From: Clostridia bacterium
Lineage (GTDB): Bacteria; Bacillota; Clostridia; Oscillospirales; Acutalibacteraceae
Length of the DNA stretch: 64,000 nt
Direction: 5' to 3'
Assembly: GCA_017559305.1 (NCBI GenBank)
Contig: JAFYSP010000006.1
Span: 1-64,000 of the forward strand
Made by a program: the position numbers and the translations under genes. Below the pieces are notes generated by a model, which ran no database searches, was not told the origin of the DNA, and saw only the letters and a program-made list of their open reading frames with translations. Shown in pieces: positions 41,982-51,463 of the stretch (position 1 is the stretch's first letter; each line of letters starts with the position of its first letter).

Positions 41982-43427
41982 ATGAAATGGAATAAGATGC
42001 GGAAAAGCATAATCACCCGTTGGCTTTTGGGTGTTTTCAGTATTGTTGTTGCCTTCGTTATTGCTGCGGTAATATTGCTCTGCGGACTACTTAATTCTTA
42101 TATTGAAAACAGCATAAAAGAGCAGTTGCCGTCCTACGTCGATGTCTTTGAAGGACTTAAAAATTCGAGCGAGGCGGATTTCAGAGAAGCGGCTGTAAAC
42201 CTTACTGAAAACTTCGAGTTTATGGACAAGGTCAAGGTCGTGGTCTTTGATAGCCAAGGAAAAATGATAGCATCAACCGAAGGTCTTACCACCCAGGAAA
42301 ACGCTTCCTTAAATCCCGAATATAAATCAGCCCTTTCATCAAAGCAGGGTATGGCCTCCTGGTCGGGAATTGACGCTCACAAAAACGATATTATGGCAAC
42401 TACGGTAATAATTTTCAACAAAGACGGAAACGTAAAGGGTAGTTATAGATACATAATATCAAAGGAACCTTACAAAAAAACAGTTACAACCTATAACACT
42501 GCGATAGTTCTTATCGGATTGTTTATGATTTTGGTTTCGGGTATTTCGGGTGTGTACTTTATCGCATCAATTGTACGACCTGTACGAGACGTCACTTCAG
42601 CAGCAAGAAAAATCGCTCAAGGCGAACTTGACACACGTCTTAACGATACGGGTTCGGGCGAAATCGGAGAACTTTGCGACACCATAAACTTTATGGCGGA
42701 AGAACTCGGCAAAACCGAAACCCTTAAAAACGATTTTATATCATCGGTATCTCACGAACTCAGAACTCCTTTGACCGCTATAAAAGGTTGGGGCGAAACT
42801 GTAAATATGTCGATAGGATACGATGATGCAACGGTAAAACGAGGCATTGACGTAATGCTTACAGAAACCGACCGACTTGCAAAACTCGTTGAGGAGTTGC
42901 TCGATTTCTCAAGAATGCAAACAGGAACTTTAAGGGTCAATATGACGACGATTTCCATTTCAAACGTTCTCGGTGAGGTTGTGGGAATGTATGAAGAACT
43001 TGCCAAACAGCAAGGCCTTGCAATTACCTATTTCCCACCAAAAGCCGACGTTATGATTATGGCGGATAGAGATAGAATCAAGCAGGTGTTCGTAAATATT
43101 ATTGACAACGCCGTCAAATACACCTCAAACGGTGGAGACGTCATCATCTCACACGTAACTGATGAGCAAAATATCAGAATAATAGTCTCTGATACGGGCG
43201 CAGGTATTCCTGAGAGCGATATCGGTCACGTTAAAGAAAAGTTCTACAAAGCGAACAACTCGGTAAGAGGTTCGGGCATCGGACTTGCGGTTGCAGATGA
43301 AATAGTAGGTCATCACGGCGGAAGCATAACAATTGAAAGTAAAGAAAACGTCGGCACCAACGTAACGGTATCGTTGCCGATTAAAAATATGGAAAGTGAA
43401 GAAACAAATGAAGAACAAATGCGTTAG
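41982..43427 (+). CDS. Membrane sensor histidine kinase
   Basis: 481 residues. Two membrane helices (about 14-37 and 173-196) flank an external sensor domain of about 135 residues. A HAMP segment (about 197-249) leads to HisKA with FISSVSHELRTPLTAIKGWGE (His258) and HATPase_c with NIIDNAVKYTSNGG, DTGAGIP and GSGIGLAVADEIV. PhoR/WalK-like layout. Its gene overlaps the following yqhQ-like gene by 20 nt. GAAAGGAGGCAACAATT is a strong ribosome site. Signal unknown. Confidence 0.95.
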   Translation: MKWNKMRKSIITRWLLGVFSIVVAFVIAAVILLCGLLNSYIENSIKEQLPSYVDVFEGLKNSSEADFREAAVNLTENFEFMDKVKVVVFDSQGKMIASTEGLTTQENASLNPEYKSALSSKQGMASWSGIDAHKNDIMATTVIIFNKDGNVKGSYRYIISKEPYKKTVTTYNTAIVLIGLFMILVSGISGVYFIASIVRPVRDVTSAARKIAQGELDTRLNDTGSGEIGELCDTINFMAEELGKTETLKNDFISSVSHELRTPLTAIKGWGETVNMSIGYDDATVKRGIDVMLTETDRLAKLVEELLDFSRMQTGTLRVNMTTISISNVLGEVVGMYEELAKQQGLAITYFPPKADVMIMADRDRIKQVFVNIIDNAVKYTSNGGDVIISHVTDEQNIRIIVSDTGAGIPESDIGHVKEKFYKANNSVRGSGIGLAVADEIVGHHGGSITIESKENVGTNVTVSLPIKNMESEETNEEQMR

Positions 43428-44382
43428 CATCGGCGGTCAGGCGCTGATTGAAGGAATAATGATGAAAGCACCGACCAAAACGGTTATGTCGGTTCGTTTG
43501 CCTGACGGAAGCATTGATACCGAAGAGGTCAAGGAAACGCACCTCAAAGACAAATATAAGTTTTTCGGATTGCCTCTTATAAGAGGTGTTGTCAACCTCA
43601 TCGAATCTTTTACGGTAGGTTATAAGGCATTGATGCTCAGCGCCGAAAAATCGGGATTCGCCGAGGATGAGGAACTCGACCAAAAGGAACAAACAACACT
43701 TATGGCAATCGTAGGTGTGCTTGGCACGGTTTTGGGAGTAGGACTTGCATTATTGCTTTTTATGTACTTGCCCCATCTTTTGTTCAAACTCGCAGATAAA
43801 TATTTGGCAGGTGGCGCAATGTCCGCCTTGAACCTTAAACCTTTATTTGAAGGAATAATCAAGATACTTATTTTTATCGGATACGTCGCATCGGTGTCGC
43901 TCATGAAGGATATAAAAAGAGTGTTTATGTATCACGGCGCCGAGCATAAAACCATTTTCTGCTTTGAGGCAGGAGAGGAACTGACGGTCGAAAACGTCAA
44001 GAAATTCTCAAGATTCCACCCAAGATGCGGAACGTCGTTTTTATTCTTGATGCTCGCAGTCAGCATACTCGTCACAAGTTTACTCGCAGCAGTATTACCC
44101 TCTTTCGTAATCCAGACGGGATATATCTGGGTCCCCATAAAGATTTTACTCATACCCCTTTGTTGCGGACTTGGATACGAACTCATAAAGATTTGCGGAA
44201 AGTATGACAATGCAATAACAAAAATCATAGCCGCGCCGGGACTTTGGATTCAGCGCCTCACAACAAAAGAGCCGACCGATGATATGATGGAAATTGCAAT
44301 CGCATCGGTTAAGGGCGCTTTGGATATAAAGGATGAGCCCGAAGCACAGGCAGAAACTGAAACCGACGAGGCGGCAGAGTAA
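43408..44382 (+). CDS. YqhQ-like DUF1385 membrane protein
   Basis: 324 residues from ATG 43408, preceded by GAAG within the end of the kinase gene; GTG 43396 is an alternative. VSIGGQALIEGIMMKAP near the start is the DUF1385/YqhQ signature, YHGAEHKTIFCFEAG and RFHPRCGTSFLFLML the central one. Several hydrophobic helices. Conserved in Firmicutes next to prmC, as here, but biochemical role not established. The C-terminal tail is Glu/Thr-rich. Confidence 0.88.
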   Translation: MKNKCVSIGGQALIEGIMMKAPTKTVMSVRLPDGSIDTEEVKETHLKDKYKFFGLPLIRGVVNLIESFTVGYKALMLSAEKSGFAEDEELDQKEQTTLMAIVGVLGTVLGVGLALLLFMYLPHLLFKLADKYLAGGAMSALNLKPLFEGIIKILIFIGYVASVSLMKDIKRVFMYHGAEHKTIFCFEAGEELTVENVKKFSRFHPRCGTSFLFLMLAVSILVTSLLAAVLPSFVIQTGYIWVPIKILLIPLCCGLGYELIKICGKYDNAITKIIAAPGLWIQRLTTKEPTDDMMEIAIASVKGALDIKDEPEAQAETETDEAAE

Positions 44383-45167
44383 TGGTAAACACCGAACTCA
44401 CATTAAAAATTGCCCGTCTGCTTAAAGAGGGCGGTATTGAATCGGCAAGATTTGAGGCAAAGCAAATAGTTGAATTTGCAAAAACCGAAGATCAAGCGCT
44501 GCTTCTTGCCGCCAAAAGAATTTCGGGAGAACCGTTACAGTATTTGTTGGGTTTCTGGGAATTTTACGGGCTTCCTTTTTACGTCGGCGAAGGTGTTCTG
44601 ATACCAAGGTCCGACACCGAAACCCTCGTTGATACGGCACTCGGGATAATCGGAAATGCAAAGAAAAAGGTTATCGACCTTTGCTCAGGCAGCGGCGCAG
44701 TCGCAATAGCGGTTGCCAAAAATTCTGAGGCTAACGTAACGGCGCTTGAAAAAAGTGATGAGGCATTTCGATTTTTAGAAAAGAACGTAGAACTTAACGG
44801 TGCTACGGTCAACTGCATTAAGGGTGACGTTTTTGACGAGCATGCCGAAACTTATGACCTCATTCTTTCCAATCCGCCGTATATTCCCACAAAGGTGATT
44901 GACGGGTTGTCGGCAGAGGTTAAAAAAGAACCTTATATGGCGCTCGACGGTGGGGAAGACGGACTTGATTTTTATAAACGCCTTACTTCCTATTGGAAAA
45001 CCTGCATAAATGACGGCGGACACCTTGCGGTTGAAATCGGATACGATCAGAGAGAGTCGGTTTCGGCACTTTTTGAGCATAACGGATTTTCCGACATAAA
45101 AATTCATAAAGACCTTTCGGGAAATGATAGGGTCATTGTTGGGACAGTAAAAGGCAAGGCCACTTGA
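44382..45167 (+). CDS. prmC: Peptide chain release factor N5-glutamine methyltransferase
   Basis: 261 residues. N-terminal helical domain ends in GEPLQYLLGFWEFYG (49-63); VIDLCSGSGAVAIAVA is the SAM motif I and SNPPYIP (163-169) the catalytic NPPY. PrmC methylates the GGQ glutamine of RF1/RF2. Slightly short in the N-terminal domain compared with the usual 280 or so. Starts in a TAATG overlap with the yqhQ-like gene. Confidence 0.93.
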   Translation: MVNTELTLKIARLLKEGGIESARFEAKQIVEFAKTEDQALLLAAKRISGEPLQYLLGFWEFYGLPFYVGEGVLIPRSDTETLVDTALGIIGNAKKKVIDLCSGSGAVAIAVAKNSEANVTALEKSDEAFRFLEKNVELNGATVNCIKGDVFDEHAETYDLILSNPPYIPTKVIDGLSAEVKKEPYMALDGGEDGLDFYKRLTSYWKTCINDGGHLAVEIGYDQRESVSALFEHNGFSDIKIHKDLSGNDRVIVGTVKGKAT

Positions 45168-45228
45168 AAAGCCTTTTAAGATATTGCATAATTAACTAAA
45201 AGATTTATTATATTCGGAGGATACAAAA

Positions 45229-46356
45229 ATGGCAGTTTCACAGGATAAGCAAAAAGCATTGCAAACAGCACTCGCTCAGATTGAAAAGCAGTTCGGTCAA
45301 GGCGCAGTAATGAAACTCGGTGAAAATATGAAAATGAGCGTGGACCATATTTCCACAGGTTCTATTTCGCTCGATATGGCGTTGGGTATAGGCGGTGTTC
45401 CCAAGGGAAGAATCGTCGAAATTTACGGACCTGAATCTTCAGGTAAGACTACACTCGCCCTTCATATTGCCGCTGAGGCACAGCGTCAGGGCGGAGAGGT
45501 AGCCTTTATCGACGTTGAACACGCACTCGATCCCGTTTATGCCGCAAATTTAGGCGTTGATATAAATTCTCTTTTGGTCGCACAGCCCGATACGGGTGAA
45601 CAGGCCCTCGAAATTACAGAGGCACTCGTTCGTTCAGGCGCACTTTCGGTTGTAGTTATCGACTCGGTTGCGGCTTTAGTTCCCAAAGCAGAAATCGAGG
45701 GAGAAATGGGTGACTCTCACGTGGGTCTTCACGCACGTCTTATGTCACAGGCACTCCGCAAACTCACAGGCGCCATCGCAAAGAGCGATTGTATCGCAGT
45801 ATTTATCAACCAACTTCGTGAAAAGGTTGGTGTTATGTACGGTAACCCCGAAGTAACAACGGGCGGCAGAGCGCTTAAATTCTATGCATCTGTTCGTATT
45901 GACGTCCGCCGTACCGAAGCAATCAAGCAAAACGGCGAGATAATCGGTAACCGCACCAAAGCAAAGATTGTTAAAAATAAGGTTGCTCCTCCATTCAAAG
46001 AGGCAGAATTTGATATTATGTACGGCAAGGGCATCTCTCACGACGGCGAACTCGTTGACCTCGGCGTAAAATTCGAGGTTCTTAAGCGATCGGGCGCTTG
46101 GTTCTATTATGGCGAGGAGAGAATCGGTCAGGGCAGAGACAATGCAAGAAGTTTCCTTATCGACCATCCCGAAGTTGCCGCAGAGGTTGAGCGTCAGATC
46201 AGAGAAAAAATGCAGGCGGCTGCAAATGCAGAGCCGGTAAAACTCTCTGCTATCGAGGTTGCTCGTCAGACCCCGGTTAAACCCGAGGAAATCGAAGCCG
46301 CAAAGGTTACACCTAAAGCACCAAGAGTTAATATCGACATCTCGGTTGACGACTAA
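45229..46356 (+). CDS. recA: RecA recombinase
   Basis: 375 residues. Walker [12 protein letters not shown] (67-77), [13 protein letters not shown], Walker [17 protein letters not shown]2 region with [28 protein letters not shown]. Intact, no intein. The C-terminal tail is Lys/Pro/Ile-rich and less acidic than in enterics. Catalyses strand exchange and LexA self-cleavage. CGGAGGATA precedes the ATG; recX overlaps its stop by one base. No obvious SOS box was seen in the 61 bp upstream. Confidence 0.97.
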   Translation: MAVSQDKQKALQTALAQIEKQFGQGAVMKLGENMKMSVDHISTGSISLDMALGIGGVPKGRIVEIYGPESSGKTTLALHIAAEAQRQGGEVAFIDVEHALDPVYAANLGVDINSLLVAQPDTGEQALEITEALVRSGALSVVVIDSVAALVPKAEIEGEMGDSHVGLHARLMSQALRKLTGAIAKSDCIAVFINQLREKVGVMYGNPEVTTGGRALKFYASVRIDVRRTEAIKQNGEIIGNRTKAKIVKNKVAPPFKEAEFDIMYGKGISHDGELVDLGVKFEVLKRSGAWFYYGEERIGQGRDNARSFLIDHPEVAAEVERQIREKMQAAANAEPVKLSAIEVARQTPVKPEEIEAAKVTPKAPRVNIDISVDD

Positions 46357-47018
46357 TGATAATAAAAGAAATTAAAAAACGCAGAAAATCCCTTTATGCG
46401 ATTGAGTTTGACCAGGCGCAAGACCTGTCTTTTGCCAACTGCGAACTTGACAGCACGGGGTTACCCCTTGTTGATGCTGCACTCGTGGCAGAAAAAGGAC
46501 TTTCAAAGGGGGATACCCTTACAAACGAGGGATTTTGCGAATTGGTTGACCAGTCCTTTTACCGCAGGGCAAAGTCAAGAGCAATCTGGTATTTATCACG
46601 TGGAGATTTGGCAGAAAAGGAACTTTATAAAAAACTTATAAAGGTGTTTCCCGAAGAGGCGTCTGCCAGAGCGGTTGCAAAAATCAAAGAACTCGGCTAT
46701 ATCGACGATGAGAGATACGCTCTCCGCCTTGCCGAAAACCTGCTTAAAGTCAAAAGGGTGGGAGTTCGTGAGGCGCTTGCCGTTATGACCTCAAAAGGCA
46801 TCGACAGAGACGTTGCGAAATATGCTTTAGAGGATACCGAGTGCGATACGGTTGCGGTTATAAAGGAACTGATCCTTAAAAAATATAAAAACCGTTTGGG
46901 CGATAAAAAAGAAACCCAAAAAGTAGTTGCGGCTCTTGCCCGCAGAGGTTATGGCTTTTCGGATATTCGTTCGGCACTTGCCGAATTCGATACCGAGACG
47001 GAAATTTTTGAAGACTAA
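46356..47018 (+). CDS. recX: Regulatory protein RecX
   Basis: 220 residues in a TAATG overlap with recA. Tandem three-helix repeats with ARAVAKIKELGYIDDERYALRLAENLLKVKRVGVREALAVMTSKGIDRDVA and a C-terminal RRGYGFSDIRSAL are RecX-like. RecX modulates RecA filaments. Gene order recA-recX is the usual one in many Firmicutes. Confidence 0.93.
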   Translation: MIIKEIKKRRKSLYAIEFDQAQDLSFANCELDSTGLPLVDAALVAEKGLSKGDTLTNEGFCELVDQSFYRRAKSRAIWYLSRGDLAEKELYKKLIKVFPEEASARAVAKIKELGYIDDERYALRLAENLLKVKRVGVREALAVMTSKGIDRDVAKYALEDTECDTVAVIKELILKKYKNRLGDKKETQKVVAALARRGYGFSDIRSALAEFDTETEIFED

Positions 47019-47034
47019 ATTTATGGAGAAAATG

Positions 47035-48375
47035 ATGGCAAAAATATCAATGGTGTCACTCGGTTGCCCTAAAAACCTTGTAGATGCCGAAATGATGTTG
47101 GCAAGTCTTAAGGAAGCAGGTTTTGAAATCACACCTTACGAGAGTGAGGCAGAGGTGGTAATAGTCAACACTTGCGGATTTATCGGCGACGCTAAAAAAG
47201 AGGCAATCGAAAACATATTGGACGTTGCAAGATATAAAGAGGAAGGCAATCTCAAGGCGCTTGTAGTCACGGGTTGCCTTGCCGAGCGTTATCGTGACGA
47301 TATAATGGGGGAAATGCCGGAGGTTGATGCTGTAGTAGGCATCGGCAAAAACGGTGAGATTGTAAAGATTGTGAATGACGCTTTGTCGGGCAAGAAGGTT
47401 TGCGAATACGGTGAAAAAGAGGATTTGTGCATTGATTCTCCCCGTCTTGTTTCTACTCCTAAATATACGGCGTACTTAAAAATTGCCGAAGGTTGCGACA
47501 ACTGTTGCACCTACTGTGCAATTCCTGCAATTCGAGGCAGATTCCGTAGCCGCAGACTTGAAAGCGTGGTTGACGAGGCGAAAACTTTAGCCAAAAACGG
47601 AGTCAAAGAAATAATCCTCGTGGCGCAGGATACCACCAAATACGGCGCCGATATTTATGGCAAAAGTATGTTGCCTACACTTATGAAGGAAATTGCAAAG
47701 ATAGACGGTATAGAGTGGATAAGAACCCTTTATACATATCCCGATAAAATCACTGATGAACTGATTGAAGCGGTTGCAAATGAGGACAAACTTTGCAAAT
47801 ATTTCGATATTCCGATTCAGCATTGCAATAAAGAAATTCTCCAAAGAATGAACCGCAGTGGCGATAAAGAGTCTTTGTTGGCGCTCGTTAAAAAACTTAG
47901 GTCGAAAATCCCACAGGTCACCCTTCGTACAACCCTTATAACAGGGTTTCCGGGAGAAACCGAGCAACAGTTTGAGGAACTTTGCGAATTCGTAGCAAAG
48001 GCGAAATTCGACCGACTCGGCTGTTTCGCTTATTCGCCCGAGGAGGATACCCCTGCGGCATCTTTCGAGGAACAGATTGACGAGCAGACAAAAGCCGATA
48101 GAGCAGAAATTATCATGAACGACCAACTTCGCACCGTTATTGAAAATAACGAGGCAAAAATCGGCAGTATAAGAACTGTGCTTGTCGAGGGATATGACGA
48201 TTATATAAAATGTTACTTCGGCAGAAGCGAAGCAGATGCGCCTGAAATTGACGGCAAGGTTTTCTTCCTGTCAAACGAGCCGCTTGTTATCGGCGATTTT
48301 GTAAAGGTGCAGATAAACGATACTATCGAATACGATCTTTTAGGAGAGGTAGCAGAAAATGAATACTCCGAATAA
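47035..48375 (+). CDS. rimO: Ribosomal protein S12 methylthiotransferase RimO
   Basis: 446 residues from ATG 47035 (GGAG 6 nt upstream; ATG 47032 is too close). N-terminal MTTase domain with Cys11, Cys47 and Cys81 for the auxiliary cluster; radical-SAM motif CDNCCTYC (Cys154, Cys158, Cys161); central QHCNKEILQRMNRSG; TRAM end. ISMVSLGCPKNLVDAEMM is the RimO rather than MiaB form. Methylthiolates Asp of ribosomal protein S12. Overlaps pgsA by 17 nt. Confidence 0.95.
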   Translation: MAKISMVSLGCPKNLVDAEMMLASLKEAGFEITPYESEAEVVIVNTCGFIGDAKKEAIENILDVARYKEEGNLKALVVTGCLAERYRDDIMGEMPEVDAVVGIGKNGEIVKIVNDALSGKKVCEYGEKEDLCIDSPRLVSTPKYTAYLKIAEGCDNCCTYCAIPAIRGRFRSRRLESVVDEAKTLAKNGVKEIILVAQDTTKYGADIYGKSMLPTLMKEIAKIDGIEWIRTLYTYPDKITDELIEAVANEDKLCKYFDIPIQHCNKEILQRMNRSGDKESLLALVKKLRSKIPQVTLRTTLITGFPGETEQQFEELCEFVAKAKFDRLGCFAYSPEEDTPAASFEEQIDEQTKADRAEIIMNDQLRTVIENNEAKIGSIRTVLVEGYDDYIKCYFGRSEADAPEIDGKVFFLSNEPLVIGDFVKVQINDTIEYDLLGEVAENEYSE

Positions 48376-48937
48376 ACTCACGGTTGCCCGAATGATTGCA
48401 ACGCCGATATTTATGTTTTTTATGTTGGCGGATTTTATCCCTTATAGATTTACAGTGGGCCTCGTTCTTTTTGCCGCCGCATCAATAACCGATTATATCG
48501 ACGGCAATATGGCGAGAAAACTCAATATTGTTACCGACTTCGGAAAATTTCTTGATCCACTTGCCGATAAGATGCTCACAACAGCGGCATTTATCGGATT
48601 TTTGGCGGTCGGAATGGGAAGCGGTATGGCGGCTGTGCTTTTCATAGTGCTTTTCAGAGAGTTCCTCGTGTCCTCACTCCGCTTGATCACGGTAAGAGAC
48701 GGCGGCAAAGTTGTGGCGGCTAATATCTGGGGAAAACTCAAAACAGTAACTCAGATGTCGGCTATCGTTTTGGGACTTTTCACCTTGGCGCTCGGCGAAT
48801 TTTTGAGTCTTGGCACAGCAGGTACAGTGCTTACTGTGGTTACAAACCTGCTTATCTGGGCGTCGACCCTTCTTTGTGTGGTTTCAGGACTTATTTATCT
48901 TTTTGAATGTAAAGAATATATCGACCCGAGGAAATAA
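48359..48937 (+). CDS. pgsA: CDP-diacylglycerol-glycerol-3-phosphate 3-phosphatidyltransferase
   Basis: 192 residues, about four to five hydrophobic helices. TDYIDGNMARKLNIVTDFGKFLDPLADKML is the CDP-alcohol phosphatidyltransferase motif D(x2)DG(x2)AR(x8)G(x3)D(x3)D. Makes phosphatidylglycerol phosphate at the membrane. Gene order rimO-pgsA supports the PgsA assignment over other CDP-alcohol transferases. AGGAGAGGT within rimO serves as ribosome site. Confidence 0.93.
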   Translation: MNTPNKLTVARMIATPIFMFFMLADFIPYRFTVGLVLFAAASITDYIDGNMARKLNIVTDFGKFLDPLADKMLTTAAFIGFLAVGMGSGMAAVLFIVLFREFLVSSLRLITVRDGGKVVAANIWGKLKTVTQMSAIVLGLFTLALGEFLSLGTAGTVLTVVTNLLIWASTLLCVVSGLIYLFECKEYIDPRK

Positions 48938-48938
48938 A

Positions 48939-49706
48939 ATGATAGCCAATTTCCATACACATACAAATTACTGTGACCATGCAAAAGGCAGCCCCGAAGA
49001 CTGTGTTCTTGCGGCACTGGAGGCAGGCCTTTCAGAACTTGGGTTTTCGGAACATATACCGTATATCTTTCCCGATGGACACGAATCCGGTTTCCGTATG
49101 AAGAGGGCAGACCTAAAGGCGTATGTCGAGGACGTGAAGGCGCTAAAGGTGAAATATGCCGACAAAATAAAGATTCATTTGGGTCTTGAGGTTGAATACT
49201 ATCCTGCTCTTTTTGATAGAACCATGGAGTCGGTTAAAGGGCTTGGAATAGAGTATATTTTGCTTGGTCAGCATTTTCTCAACGATAAAGAAACGGTACA
49301 CGGATGCTCACCGAAAGCAGAGGAAGAACACATAAAAACATATACCGAGCTTGTTTGCGAGGGAATGAGAAGAGGCGTGTTTACCTACCTTTGTCACCCC
49401 GATATGATAAACTACGTGGGCGACGATGAGATTTACAAAAAATACGCAAAAATCATTTGCGAGACTGCAAAGGAATGTGACGTTCCTATTGAATTTAATC
49501 TTCTCGGCTATCTTACGGGCAGATGCTATCCGAATGAAAAGTTTTTCTCGGTTGTAGCAGAGGTGGGAAACGATGTCGTTTTAGGTATTGACGCTCACGA
49601 GCCCGAAAGGTTTTACCAAAAAGAGACCGAACTTTCGGCAATAAAATTCTTGAATTCCCTCGGCATTACGCCAAAGGAAAAAATAACTATTAAAAAGCCA
49701 TTTTAA
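48939..49706 (+). CDS. PHP-domain histidinol-phosphatase-like protein
   Basis: 255 residues from ATG 48939 (CGAGGAAATAAA upstream). PHP motifs: ANFHTHTNYCDHAKG, GFSEHIPY, LEVEYYPAL, LLGQHFLN, CHPDMINYVG and GIDAHEPE. HisK-type (the HISK PHP subgroup with 'SEHxP'), but no his operon nearby. Second PHP gene in the window, only distantly like 16189. Follows pgsA by one base. Confidence 0.88.
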   Translation: MIANFHTHTNYCDHAKGSPEDCVLAALEAGLSELGFSEHIPYIFPDGHESGFRMKRADLKAYVEDVKALKVKYADKIKIHLGLEVEYYPALFDRTMESVKGLGIEYILLGQHFLNDKETVHGCSPKAEEEHIKTYTELVCEGMRRGVFTYLCHPDMINYVGDDEIYKKYAKIICETAKECDVPIEFNLLGYLTGRCYPNEKFFSVVAEVGNDVVLGIDAHEPERFYQKETELSAIKFLNSLGITPKEKITIKKPF

Positions 49707-49721
49707 TTCGGGGGTGTTAAT

Positions 49722-50522
49722 ATGATCTGTAAAAAATGCAAAAACCAAATTCCTGATGGTTCGTTATACTGTCCTGTTTGCGGAGAACCGCAGACGCAAC
49801 CCGACACCACTAATATAAACGGTATGCCATCGGCAATTGCAGGATTGGTGTCGCTTTTTTCTGATAAACTTTTCTTTGTCGCAACAATTCTTATGACGGT
49901 TTCTGCAGCGGCAGGTTTTGTGGGCGGCGGAATACCCGTATTTTATATTTTAATAGCTATTGCTATGTGGATGGCATATGCTGCGGTTAAAAATAAAAAC
50001 GTTATGGGTCTTGGCACCCCTCTTAAAATGTTCAGCGGAATATCCCTTGCCGAATATATACTCGGTTGGGTTGTTACGGGCTGCTTCGGTCTTGGCGGAA
50101 TATCGATGCTTCTCGGCGGTGCGGCACTCGGAACAGTTACTAATGAATATTTGAAATATATAGGTGACTTCAGCGATATTATGCCAAATCAAGAAGTGGG
50201 CGGCATTGTTATCGCAATATTCGGAATCGCCTTTATTATAGGAGCGGTAGCGGTTGCTCTGTTAAATGTTTTCGTGGTAGGAAAAATGCGCAAAACCGCC
50301 AAGTCAGTGCTTGTAACTTTCCAGACGGGTATAGATCAGATTGTAAATCTTAAACTGACCAAGGTCTGTATGCTTATTCTTGGAATTATCAGCGGAATAT
50401 CTGCGCTTTCATCTTTGCCTAATGCTCCGCTCGCCTTTGTGAGCGAATCCTGCAGCGCTGCGGTGATGATTATTTTTTACGTGTTGCTCAATAATTTTGA
50501 ATCTTCAAAGGCAACCTATTAA
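49722..50522 (+). CDS. Zinc-ribbon membrane protein
   Basis: 266 residues. N-terminal ribbon CKKCKNQIPDGSLYCPVCG (3-21), then about five to six hydrophobic helices with Gly-rich loops (GMPSAIAGLVSLF; LGGISMLLGGAALG). Family not recognised beyond 'zinc-ribbon membrane protein'. AATTCGGGGGTG precedes the ATG. The gene lies 15 nt after the PHP gene, and the next feature is the T-box promoter. Confidence 0.8.
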   Translation: MICKKCKNQIPDGSLYCPVCGEPQTQPDTTNINGMPSAIAGLVSLFSDKLFFVATILMTVSAAAGFVGGGIPVFYILIAIAMWMAYAAVKNKNVMGLGTPLKMFSGISLAEYILGWVVTGCFGLGGISMLLGGAALGTVTNEYLKYIGDFSDIMPNQEVGGIVIAIFGIAFIIGAVAVALLNVFVVGKMRKTAKSVLVTFQTGIDQIVNLKLTKVCMLILGIISGISALSSLPNAPLAFVSESCSAAVMIIFYVLLNNFESSKATY

Positions 50523-50529
50523 AAAAGAG

Positions 50530-50558
50530 TAGACAAAACGAAAAAACTATTATATAAT
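50530..50558 (+). promoter_or_regulatory. Promoter of the T-box cysE-cysS operon
   Basis: TAGACA (50530-50535), 17-nt spacer and TATAAT (50553-50558). Confidence 0.8.
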
Positions 50559-50564
50559 ATATAT

Positions 50565-50797
50565 GTATAGTGAAAAATGCGATGAGCGGGATAAGTAGAA
50601 ACAAATTCTGCGTGACAGGGAGAAATCCTCACCGACTGAAAGGGATTTTTGCGTAAGGTTGTTTTGAATGCACCCGTGAGCACCCAAGGGGAATTTTCAG
50701 TATCCTTGGGCGGCAGCCCCGTTAAAAGCAATAGAGTTACAAATCGAAGTGGAACCGCGATTATTCGCCTTCGGCATTATGCCGAGGGCGATTTTTA
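50565..50797 (+). promoter_or_regulatory. T-box riboswitch, specifier UGC (cysteine)
   Basis: Stem I begins around 50572 with the AGTAGA-like and GNUG elements, and the specifier loop carries TGC at 50609-50611 (within TTCTGCGTGACAGGG), a Cys codon. The T-box bulge motif AAGTGGAACCGCG is at 50747-50759. The terminator CGCCTTCGGCATTATGCCGAGGGCG plus T-run (50765-50797) follows. Uncharged tRNA-Cys would bind and prevent termination, turning on cysE and cysS, which is coherent with both genes. Confidence 0.93.
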
Positions 50798-50818
50798 TTT
50801 TAAGTTAAGGTGAGAAAT

Positions 50819-51463
50819 ATGTTTGACAGAATGAGGGAGGATCTTTTAGCTTTTAAGGAAAGAGATCCTGCGGCTCGCAGCGGTATAGAAATAATGCTTT
50901 TGTATCCCGGATATAAAGCAGTCAGAATGTACCGCAAAGCCCATTGGTTTTATACCCATAATATGAAATTTATCGGCAGATGGATTTCGCAAAATTGCGC
51001 GAGAAAAACGGGCATTGAAATTCATCCCGCCGCAAAAATAGGCAGACGCCTTGTCATCGACCACGGAACAGGCGTCGTGATAGGAGAAACCGCCGAAATC
51101 GGCGACGACGTTCTTATCTATCAAGGGGTAACCCTTGGCGGTACGGGTAAGCATCTCGGCAAACGTCACCCAACTATCGGCAACGGAGTTATGATAAGTT
51201 CGGGCGCGAAGGTGCTCGGACCGTTCAAGGTAGGGGACAACAGTCGCATTGCGGCAGGCGCCGTGGTTTTAGACGAGGTGCCCGAAAATTGTACGGTTGT
51301 CGGCGTACCTGCGAGAATAGTCAGAAGAAACGGTCAAAAGGTCACGGCAGACCTCGACCAGATTCACATTCCCGATCCTGTATCTCAGATGCTTTGCAAA
51401 ATGCAACACGAAATCGACATATTAACCAAAAAGATTGAAAGTTTAAGCGAGGAAGCAAAATAA
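50819..51463 (+). CDS. cysE: Serine O-acetyltransferase
   Basis: 214 residues from ATG 50819 (AAGGTGAG upstream); the GTG at 50810 lies in that site. CysE layout: helical N-terminus, left-handed beta helix with GIEIHPAAKIGRRLVIDHGTGVVIGETAEIGDDVLIYQGVTLGGTGK and VLGPFKVGDNSRIAAGAVVLDEVPENCTVVGVPARIV. Short N-terminus, as in Firmicutes CysE. Forms O-acetylserine for cysteine. Starts after the T-box; cysS overlaps its stop (TAATG). Confidence 0.95.
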   Translation: MFDRMREDLLAFKERDPAARSGIEIMLLYPGYKAVRMYRKAHWFYTHNMKFIGRWISQNCARKTGIEIHPAAKIGRRLVIDHGTGVVIGETAEIGDDVLIYQGVTLGGTGKHLGKRHPTIGNGVMISSGAKVLGPFKVGDNSRIAAGAVVLDEVPENCTVVGVPARIVRRNGQKVTADLDQIHIPDPVSQMLCKMQHEIDILTKKIESLSEEAK

